Shown: positions 1 to 5,285 of the stretch, in pieces
How the letters are laid out: the number at the start of each line of letters is the position of its first letter
Position numbering within the stretch: position 1 is the first letter of the stretch
Origin: Marine Group II euryarchaeote MED-G33
Lineage (GTDB): Archaea; Thermoplasmatota; Poseidoniia; Poseidoniales; Thalassarchaeaceae
DNA length: 10,599 nt
Assembly (NCBI GenBank): GCA_949538655.1
Contig: CATISE010000172.1
Span: forward strand, 1-10,599
Direction of reading: 5' to 3'
Position numbers and translations under genes: made by a program
Notes under the pieces: model-generated
Told to the model about the DNA's origin: nothing
Databases searched by the model: none
What the model saw: the letters and a program-made list of their open reading frames with translations, nothing else

Positions 1-246
1 AAATCCATGCTTCCAATATTGAGGGAAACAGGGACCTTGCGAGAGGTGGAAATCGGTGGCGATTCGCAATGGAGAGGAGATATTTTCCCGGGCATGGTTC
101 TCAATGCTCCTAGTGACCTCAAAGTTGGTGAGGAAATTCTCATCATTCGTGATGGGGAATTGCTGGGTTCGGCTCGCTGTAGAGCGGCGGGCTGGGAGTG
201 GAATGGTGGAGCCGGACGGCTTGCAAAATCACAACACCGCCTTTAG
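1..246 (+). CDS. C-terminal end of a PUA-domain protein, probably a tRNA-modification enzyme (5' truncated)
   Basis: The reading frame is open from the first base and stops at TAG 244-246, so only the last 81 residues are present and the true start lies outside the window. The visible part looks like a PUA RNA-binding domain: a GDIFPGMV segment, then a D-L-K-V-G-E-E-I-L-I-I strand, then R-D-G-E-L-L-G-S-A-R, and a short basic end. The order [GD-x-F-x-P-G-V]...[x-G-D-E-V-x-V-V]...[G-E-x-L-A-x-G-x-A] is known from C-terminal PUA domains of archaeal tRNA-guanine transglycosylase (TgtA) and archaeosine synthase (ArcS), which bind the tRNA acceptor end. Which of these, or which other PUA enzyme, cannot be decided because the catalytic part is missing. 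The usual G-x-A-V-K-V-R-H ending is replaced by G-R-L-A-K-S-Q-H-R-L. The next gene on this strand starts 56 bases downstream. Confidence 0.62.
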   Translation, partial: KSMLPILRETGTLREVEIGGDSQWRGDIFPGMVLNAPSDLKVGEEILIIRDGELLGSARCRAAGWEWNGGAGRLAKSQHRL

Positions 247-272
247 AGTCCACGATGCAAACTTGGGGGGTG

Positions 273-280
273 TTAAATAC
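273..280 (+). promoter_or_regulatory. Candidate TATA box for the surface-protein gene
   Basis: TTAAATAC lies in an otherwise G/C-rich gap and is preceded by a purine-rich GGGGGGTG stretch that could serve as a BRE. It sits about 25 bases before ATG 303. Archaeal transcription starts roughly 25 bases after the TATA box, so the transcript would begin at or near the start codon (leaderless), which agrees with the lack of a Shine-Dalgarno sequence there. Inferred from spacing and composition only. Confidence 0.4.
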
Positions 281-296
281 CGCCCAGAGGGCGGTA
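278..296. repeat. Perfect 8-3-8 inverted repeat between the TATA-like box and the start codon
   Basis: TACCGCCC (278-285), AGA (286-288), GGGCGGTA (289-296). The arms are perfectly complementary and end 6 bases before ATG 303, overlapping the end of the TATA-like box. As DNA this is the size and place of a repressor operator. As RNA it would be a hairpin after the upstream PUA gene, but no T-tract follows it, so a terminator is less likely. Its core CGCCCAGAGGGCG recurs with one base changed at the gltX start (9136-9148). Confidence 0.6.
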
Positions 297-302
297 GTGA
301 CT

Positions 303-3245
303 ATGGCCACTGCCTCTCGAACGAACCACCTTAGCACCGCCCTTGTGATGTTGATGCTTATCTCGGTGCTCACACCGATGGTTGCACCTCACATGGGAAT
401 CGAAGTTGTATCCGAAGAAAATATCCAACCTGAAGCCCTCAAACAAGCCGACCGCACAATGGAAACTGGGGGTCGTGCACCATGTCCTGCAGTTCAGAGT
501 GACGGAAGTTCCGCTGGTGATGCTGGCAACACCACTGCAACTGCAAAATCACAAGGCAGTGATCCAACCGTGACCAACATGGACGGTTGTGTTGACTCTA
601 CAGATACCGAGGATTGGTATTCTATGCAAGTTTCTTCAAACAAGGACATCGTGGTGGTACTACGTGATTTTGGTGATGGAACAAATACAGATTTTGATTT
701 ACTACTCGCCGATAGTACAGGTGGAAATCAGCAAACCGGCGCCGGTTATGTCGATTTGTCCATGACTTACGCATCGTCTGAACGTGTTGAATTCACTACC
801 AATTCTACCACAGCTGGAATGTATTACGTTCAGGTCTGGCAATATGCCGGTGATGGGAATTACAAACTCGATATTTGGGTGAACAATTCTGTACCCAAGC
901 CTGACTTATCTGTTAACTCAATCAGTGGCCCAGCAAATGCATCGGCTGGCGATACCGTTGATGTCACTTACACAGTCGAGAACTTTGGTCCAGGTGATAC
1001 CAATTCTACCAATCCATATGACGTTGTCTTCATCCTTTCAACAGATCAAACATACGGTTCTTTCGATGGAGACATCATCCTCGAAAATGAGATTGCAGGC
1101 CCATATTTGACGGCTGGAAGCAGCCAGATAGTCACGAGCCAAGTGACAATTCCTGATGACGTTGAAAGTGACGATTACTATTGGATTGTTTGGCCAGATG
1201 GTTGGAATAACGTTTCAGAAGCTGATGATTTGAACAATAACAATGCCAGTTCAGCAGTAACTGCGATTTCTGGTATTCCTTGCCCGAATGAGGATGACGC
1301 ATCTACTGGTGCTGATGTTGGGGAATTGGAAGTAGATGCCTATGATTTGGGTGTTGGATTTACTGGAGTCATTACCGGTTGCGTCGCAGCAGGAGACAAG
1401 GGAGACTTGTACAAATTATCCATGGGCCGAGGCCAGAATATCACAGCAGTTCTCTCGGCTGATAATTGGGATTCCGATCTAGACTTGCGTTTGTGGAATG
1501 CGACATCTGGTTCCTCACCCTCTATCGATTCAAGCCTATCCAGTTCAAGCAATGAGACCGTGACCACCGCAGATACCAATGCAGATGGTGCAGCTGACAC
1601 TTACTACATCAACGTCACACATTTCTCAGGATTGGCCAACTACACATTGGAGATTTGGACCAATGGGACGATTTTCATCCCTCCATATGACTGTGGCCCT
1701 GCCAATGATTGGGGCTCGAATAGCGATGCAACCAATCAAACAAAGTTAGCTGCTGGTGACAATCCCGATACTGCTGGTCGCGGGTGTCTTGATCCCGCTG
1801 ATACGGCAGATGCCTACAGTTTCACCCTTTCCGGGATGAAAGGCACTACTGTTGACTTGGTATCGGATAATATGACAAATATGTACATTGAATTGTATTC
1901 CACTTCAAATGGAATCGATCAATTCATTTCATCACAATCTACGGTAAATGGTGTCGCGCAAGTCGATACCACAGGTATTGAAGTCAATGATTTAGATGGG
2001 AACTACTTCATCATCGTCATTGCTAATGAGACTGATGATGACTGGGATACGGGTTGGTACACTCTAACGTTCACACCTGTAGAGGCACCATTGCCTGATC
2101 TTTTACCAAACATTTGGACATGCCCACCTACCACGGAAAGAACTGGTGACAGTGCAAATTTCGGAGTAGAGATTCACAGTGTCGGTGGTCCAATGGATTC
2201 CACGCCATTCGCGTGGGAAATGACACTCGTGCATGAGAATGGGACCGTTGTCATGTCCTTATTGCAGGGTAGCTACTCTGATGCATTGAATGGCAATGAT
2301 GGGATGATTATTCAAGATGGAGCGCAAGTTCTACTAGACAGCTCGTTGATTTCGTCTGGAAACTACACTTGTGTGTTGACGGTCGATGGCGGTGATGTAA
2401 TCACAGAGTCGAATGAAACAAACAATGTCGTGATTTCATCGCCATTTGAAATCATCAATGAAGAAGAGTTGTACGCTGATGACGTTGACCGTGATGGTGT
2501 TCCAAACGATCAAGATGGATGCCCAAACACACCGGGTGATTCGACCATGGACCGTCTTGGTTGCCAAGATGCGGATGATGATGGCTATTCAAATGGTGGC
2601 GATGTTTTCATCTATGAATCTACACAATGGAATGATACTGATGGTGATGGATTTGGAGATAATAACGGGCCCAATGACTACAATGGCGATGCTTGTCCAA
2701 ATGAGCCAGGTGTAATGTCTGGAACAAATGGTACCGGATGCCCACTTTGGGTATCTGATCAAGACAATGATGGCGTCTCCGATTCCAATGATGTATGTCC
2801 TGGAACCCCTGCTGGAGCTGCTGTCGATGCCCTTGGTTGCTCGGACACGGATGGTGACGGTGTCGACGACACTCTCGACGTCTGTCCAACTACTCCGGCT
2901 GGAACATCGGTTGACAACACTGGATGCCCCCTCGATGGAACAGATGAGCTAGGTGACAGTAACGATGATTCAGAGAATGATCAATCCGGCGATGCAGAAA
3001 GTTCCACTGATGGAGGATCAAACACCATGCTATACATCATGGCTGCAGCAGGCGTTGTTCTTCTTCTGGTGATTGTTTTGGGCGTTTCCTTGTTCATGCG
3101 ATCTAGCGGTGGTGGTGACCCCACTGAACAGGCATGGGCGACAGCAATCAGCCCTGAACAACAGGCCTACGAGCAACAATTGATTGGCATGGGATACACA
3201 GCAGAACAGGCACGTGCATACGCGAGTCAATACTTCCAGAAATGA
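303..3245 (+). CDS. Large modular surface protein (PPC-like, CARDB-like and thrombospondin type 3 modules) with C-terminal membrane anchor
   Basis: Predicted 980-residue secreted, membrane-anchored protein of unknown specific role, probably adhesive or structural. Residues ~10-28 form a hydrophobic signal peptide (STALVMLMLISVLTP). Three PPC-like beta modules follow at about 59-198, 326-460 and 462-595, each with a Cys pair (61/96, 327/360, 464/495) and a G-C-x(n)-D-x-x-D-x-Y motif. A CARDB-like module (~200-319, starting KPDLSVNSI) sits between the first two, and a second (~597-715, PDLLPNIW) follows the third. Residues ~726-876 hold thrombospondin type 3-type calcium-binding repeats (D-x-D-x-D-G, CPxTPxGxxVDxxGC). 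An acidic Asp/Ser/Gly linker (877-908), one membrane helix (~909-932) and a 48-residue cytoplasmic tail with an M-G-Y motif complete it. Many N-x-S/T sites suggest N-glycosylation. ATG 303 was chosen over in-frame ATGs at 198 and 255 because it directly precedes the signal peptide and fits the TATA-like box. Confidence 0.87.
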   Translation: MATASRTNHLSTALVMLMLISVLTPMVAPHMGIEVVSEENIQPEALKQADRTMETGGRAPCPAVQSDGSSAGDAGNTTATAKSQGSDPTVTNMDGCVDSTDTEDWYSMQVSSNKDIVVVLRDFGDGTNTDFDLLLADSTGGNQQTGAGYVDLSMTYASSERVEFTTNSTTAGMYYVQVWQYAGDGNYKLDIWVNNSVPKPDLSVNSISGPANASAGDTVDVTYTVENFGPGDTNSTNPYDVVFILSTDQTYGSFDGDIILENEIAGPYLTAGSSQIVTSQVTIPDDVESDDYYWIVWPDGWNNVSEADDLNNNNASSAVTAISGIPCPNEDDASTGADVGELEVDAYDLGVGFTGVITGCVAAGDKGDLYKLSMGRGQNITAVLSADNWDSDLDLRLWNATSGSSPSIDSSLSSSSNETVTTADTNADGAADTYYINVTHFSGLANYTLEIWTNGTIFIPPYDCGPANDWGSNSDATNQTKLAAGDNPDTAGRGCLDPADTADAYSFTLSGMKGTTVDLVSDNMTNMYIELYSTSNGIDQFISSQSTVNGVAQVDTTGIEVNDLDGNYFIIVIANETDDDWDTGWYTLTFTPVEAPLPDLLPNIWTCPPTTERTGDSANFGVEIHSVGGPMDSTPFAWEMTLVHENGTVVMSLLQGSYSDALNGNDGMIIQDGAQVLLDSSLISSGNYTCVLTVDGGDVITESNETNNVVISSPFEIINEEELYADDVDRDGVPNDQDGCPNTPGDSTMDRLGCQDADDDGYSNGGDVFIYESTQWNDTDGDGFGDNNGPNDYNGDACPNEPGVMSGTNGTGCPLWVSDQDNDGVSDSNDVCPGTPAGAAVDALGCSDTDGDGVDDTLDVCPTTPAGTSVDNTGCPLDGTDELGDSNDDSENDQSGDAESSTDGGSNTMLYIMAAAGVVLLLVIVLGVSLFMRSSGGGDPTEQAWATAISPEQQAYEQQLIGMGYTAEQARAYASQYFQK

Positions 3246-3246
3246 A

Positions 3247-3263
3247 TCAACTCGGGTAGTTGA
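3247..3263. repeat. 6-5-6 inverted repeat in the 23-base gap before apt
   Basis: TCAACT (3247-3252), CGGGT, AGTTGA (3258-3263) fills most of the gap between the surface-protein stop codon (3243-3245) and the apt start (3269). The arms are perfect but short and A/T-rich, and no T-tract follows. It could be a weak intercistronic hairpin that influences processing or read-through, or it could be chance. Confidence 0.35.
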
Positions 3264-3268
3264 GAACG

Positions 3269-3811
3269 ATGGATGATACGTTTCTCGAGGAGATTCGAGA
3301 TGCGATTCGGACGGTCCCAAATTTCCCCATTGATGGCATCATGTTCAGGGATATTTCCCCTGTATTGAGCCGCCCCGGTCTTCTTGCCAAAGTGACTGCA
3401 CAATTTGTCAAAGATCTCGATGAACTTGGGTGGAAGCCTGACGTCATTGTTGGGCCAGAGGCTAGAGGTTTCATTTTCGGTCCACTATTGGCTGAAAGAC
3501 TCGGTATTGGCTTTGTGCCTGTGCGCAAACCAGGTAAATTACCGGCTGAAACTTTTCGTATTGATTATACTCTCGAATATGGTTCGAATAGTCTTGAAAT
3601 TCACAAAGATGCCATTTCAAAGGGGCAAAAGGTAGTCATCATAGACGATTTATTGGCCACGGGTGGAACAATTTCAGCCTGCGCCGATCTCTGTCTAGAA
3701 GCCGGTGGCGATGTTTTGGGGGCACTATTTTTGATTGAATTGAATGGACTCAATGCTCGTTCAACAATCGCTCCCCTTCAAGCCCATGCTCTACTAGAAT
3801 TCCCAGCATGA
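3269..3811 (+). CDS. apt: Adenine phosphoribosyltransferase
   Basis: Cytoplasmic purine-salvage enzyme that makes AMP and pyrophosphate from adenine and PRPP. The 180-residue length matches the family. The N-terminal segment VPNFPIDGIMFRDISPVL matches the Apt adenine-hood region. GPEARGFIFG and VPVRKPGKLP are the usual conserved loops, with the second including the flexible Arg-Lys-Pro-Gly-Lys loop. VVIIDDLLATGGT (residues 122-134, Asp126-Asp127 and Thr-Gly-Gly-Thr) is the PRPP-binding motif, and an LEYG segment precedes it. ATG 3269 gives a normal N-terminus. An in-frame TTG at 3260 would add only three residues and lies inside an inverted repeat. The gene follows the surface-protein gene by 23 bases without a visible promoter, so co-transcription is likely although the functions are unrelated. 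A strong hairpin follows the stop codon. The family call is secure; narrow substrate preference is inferred from it. Confidence 0.95.
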   Translation: MDDTFLEEIRDAIRTVPNFPIDGIMFRDISPVLSRPGLLAKVTAQFVKDLDELGWKPDVIVGPEARGFIFGPLLAERLGIGFVPVRKPGKLPAETFRIDYTLEYGSNSLEIHKDAISKGQKVVIIDDLLATGGTISACADLCLEAGGDVLGALFLIELNGLNARSTIAPLQAHALLEFPA

Positions 3812-3840
3812 CCCCCCGTAGGGGGGAATTCGTGTTTTGT
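3812..3840 (+). terminator. C6-GTA-G6 hairpin and T-rich tail after apt
   Basis: CCCCCC (3812-3817), GTA, GGGGGG (3821-3826) begins right after the apt TGA and is followed by the T-rich AATTCGTGTTTTGT. This looks like a hairpin terminator or mRNA 3' end for the upstream pair. A competing, longer-range pairing is also possible: GAATTCCC (3797-3804) in the last apt codons is the exact complement of GGGAATTC (3824-3831). Archaeal termination depends mainly on T-tracts, so the role of the stem is uncertain. Confidence 0.5.
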
Positions 3841-3844
3841 GTAA

Positions 3845-3856
3845 CAGCGGAGCGGT
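3845..3856 (+). repeat. Left arm of a 12-base inverted repeat bracketing rps15
   Basis: CAGCGGAGCGGT lies 45 bases before the rps15 start codon. Its exact reverse complement ACCGCTCCGCTG lies at 4404-4415, after the rps15 stop and just before the next gene. The two copies could pair in a transcript spanning rps15, or be two oppositely oriented binding sites. No known element was recognised in it. Confidence 0.55.
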
Positions 3857-3888
3857 TATGAAGGGGGAGCAGGTCGGCGGGACGCTCA

Positions 3889-3893
3889 AGGTG
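3889..3893 (+). promoter_or_regulatory. Shine-Dalgarno-like site for rps15
   Basis: AGGTG is a five-base match to the archaeal consensus GGAGGTGAT and lies 8 bases before ATG 3902. It is the only well-placed Shine-Dalgarno-like match I noted among the gene starts in the window, and it supports a leadered rps15 message. Confidence 0.45.
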
Positions 3894-3901
3894 CTCTATA
3901 C

Positions 3902-4357
3902 ATGGCTCGCATGCACAGTCCAGGTCGCGGAAAAAGCGGTTCAACCAAGCCTATGGTCGACAAGGCCCCAGAATGGTCCAATACAGACGCGAAGGAAGTC
4001 ACAGAACTGATTCTTTCATTGGCGGCTGAAGGACACAACCCTGCAACCATTGGCACAATCCTGCGTGACCAGCATGCTGTACCCGATGTGCGCCTCGTAG
4101 TTGGAAAGAGACTCGGACAAGTTTTGGCCGAGAACGATGTGAATCCCAAGTATCCTGAGGACATGATGAATCTCATGCGCCGTGCTTTGAGATTAATCGA
4201 TCATCTTGAATCCAACCGAAAAGACCGCCACAATTCTCGGCAACTCGAATTGACTGAGAGCAAGATTCGTCGGCTTTCACGATACTACAAAGGTCGAGGT
4301 CAACTCGATACAGAATGGGCCTACAAGCGTGATGAACTACGCTTGATGGTTGAGTAA
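3902..4357 (+). CDS. rps15: Small-subunit ribosomal protein uS15 (archaeal S15)
   Basis: Primary 16S rRNA-binding protein of the 30S subunit platform. The 151-residue length is normal for archaeal/eukaryotic uS15, which is longer than bacterial S15 (about 89 residues) because of an N-terminal extension. The start MARMHSPGRGKSGSTKP matches the typical archaeal N-terminus with its basic Gly/Lys/Ser stretch. PEWSNTDAKEVTELILSLA and the G-x-x-P-A-x-I-G-x-I-L-R-D segment are archaeal hallmarks. The core S15 fold runs from about residue 60 to the end, with LIDHLESNRKDRHNSRQLEL, the I-R-R-L-x-R-Y-Y segment and the ending P/T-E-W-A-Y-K-R-D-E-L-R-L. A 90-base gap with a hairpin and a Shine-Dalgarno-like AGGTG precedes it, so it probably has its own leader. 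The next gene starts 61 bases downstream, a typical position for a RecJ-like gene in archaea. Confidence 0.97.
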   Translation: MARMHSPGRGKSGSTKPMVDKAPEWSNTDAKEVTELILSLAAEGHNPATIGTILRDQHAVPDVRLVVGKRLGQVLAENDVNPKYPEDMMNLMRRALRLIDHLESNRKDRHNSRQLELTESKIRRLSRYYKGRGQLDTEWAYKRDELRLMVE

Positions 4358-4394
4358 TCCCCTCCGGCCATTGTGGTCAGGTCTTTGAACCGCA

Positions 4395-4406
4395 GGTGGA
4401 ACCACC
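4395..4406 (+). repeat. Short G/C-rich inverted repeat after rps15
   Basis: GGTGG (4395-4399), AA, CCACC (4402-4406) lies in the 61-base gap between rps15 and the DHH-like gene. It hides the gap's only AGGTGG Shine-Dalgarno-like sequence, which is in any case 19 bases from ATG 4419 and too far for normal use. It overlaps the right arm of the 12-base repeat by three bases, so the two pairings would compete. Confidence 0.35.
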
Positions 4407-4415
4407 GCTCCGCTG
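4404..4415 (-). repeat. Right arm of the 12-base inverted repeat bracketing rps15
   Basis: ACCGCTCCGCTG is the exact reverse complement of 3845-3856 and ends three bases before ATG 4419. In a transcript covering both genes it could pair with the rps15 leader. It could equally act as an oppositely oriented copy of a protein-binding site placed at the start of the DHH-like gene. Confidence 0.55.
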
Positions 4416-4418
4416 AAC

Positions 4419-5285
4419 ATGGGTTTACTCGATCTACCACTCTTCGCAACTGCGGCGCCGAACTTACGCGAAGCAGCCCTAAAATTGCGAACAGCATCTT
4501 CGTCCGTGACAATTGCCGCGCCTCTGAATGAAAACGGTCTGTTCGCATCTGCATTACTTGAAGCAGCACTATTGGATGCTGGGATTCCATTCCAACGTCG
4601 TCTAAGGGAAGAACCCGTTGCAGCCAAAGGACCTAGCATTGTGATTGGAAATACGACAAATTCTCAGATTCCTGCAATTGAATCAGAACCATTGTGTGTC
4701 TATCTTCAACCCCTCGAAGTTGACGCCCTCACCGCAAGTGGCGGTGATTCGCGACGAGGGGTTTTGTCACCAGTCGCTCTAGCAGCTGCACTTGGTCATT
4801 CAATCGTCCCCTCAGGAAACATTTCTCGTTTACTCATGCCTTGGATTTTGGCTGGAAATTGGTTATCCGGAGGGCTTGAACATACGTATGACCCCGTCTA
4901 TACCGTTTTACGAGATTATTTGGCAACTGAAGGTCATATCAGAGTCGTCCCGATGCCAGAAGTTCCTGAAGTCAACCCTGACAGTCTACCAGGTGTTGAT
5001 TCAGTAGCACTCGGAGCTGTGCGTGATCGTTGGGGTCAACTGGATCTTGAAGGTAGAGCACAGTCTCTTTCACATCTCCTCAAACCCTTGCTGGACTCGG
5101 AATTACCCTCTACAGCACGCTTTGAAGAACTGGGGTGGCACCGTATTATGGCACCTGGTTGGGAACATGATTTGGCCAGCCAATTGGTTGGATTTTCGAA
5201 AACGTGGAAAAACAATCCAGAAGTTCGCCGTCGATTGGCGAGTGATACAATAGATGGATTGCTGCGGACTGGACAGATTTCCTAG
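4419..5285 (+). CDS. Probable inactivated DHH/RecJ-like protein (archaeal Cdc45/RecJ relative), 288 residues
   Basis: The N-terminal half follows the layout of a DHH phosphoesterase. A strand-plus-helix, SVTIAAPLNENGLFASALL (residues 29-47), sits where RecJ has its D-x-D-G motif, then a second strand PSIVIGNTT (72-80), then LCVYLQPLE (92-100) where RecJ has V-V-I-D-H-H-P, then GGDSRRGVLSPVALAAALG (108-126), like the G-x-D-G-S-x-x-I-S-x-A-x-V-A segment, and ILAGNW, like the L-G-A-L-G-D helix end. The catalytic Asp and His residues are replaced (N37-E-N39-G, L96-Q-P), so nuclease activity is unlikely. At 288 residues it is well short of a full archaeal RecJ-like protein (roughly 450 residues or more). 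Position right after rps15 fits known archaeal gene order. By analogy with inactive RecJ/Cdc45 homologues it might be a structural partner of GINS/MCM, but this is inference. The family call comes from pattern reading, not a search. Its stop codon overlaps that of the convergent gene. Confidence 0.6.
   Translation: MGLLDLPLFATAAPNLREAALKLRTASSSVTIAAPLNENGLFASALLEAALLDAGIPFQRRLREEPVAAKGPSIVIGNTTNSQIPAIESEPLCVYLQPLEVDALTASGGDSRRGVLSPVALAAALGHSIVPSGNISRLLMPWILAGNWLSGGLEHTYDPVYTVLRDYLATEGHIRVVPMPEVPEVNPDSLPGVDSVALGAVRDRWGQLDLEGRAQSLSHLLKPLLDSELPSTARFEELGWHRIMAPGWEHDLASQLVGFSKTWKNNPEVRRRLASDTIDGLLRTGQIS

Noticed and set aside
198..302. Upstream in-frame starts (ATG 198 and ATG 255) for the surface protein
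   Set aside because: They add residues of no secretory character before the signal peptide, and ATG 198 overlaps the PUA gene. ATG 303 sits directly before the hydrophobic segment and fits the TATA-like box.
2476..2930. Repetitive GATGGTGAT-like DNA that could suggest a tandem repeat or CRISPR-like array
   Set aside because: The repetition follows from Asp/Gly-rich thrombospondin type 3 calcium-binding repeats. There are no constant direct repeats with unique spacers.
3260..3268. TTG start for apt
   Set aside because: It adds only Met-Arg-Thr, lies inside an inverted repeat, and ATG 3269 already gives a normal Apt N-terminus.
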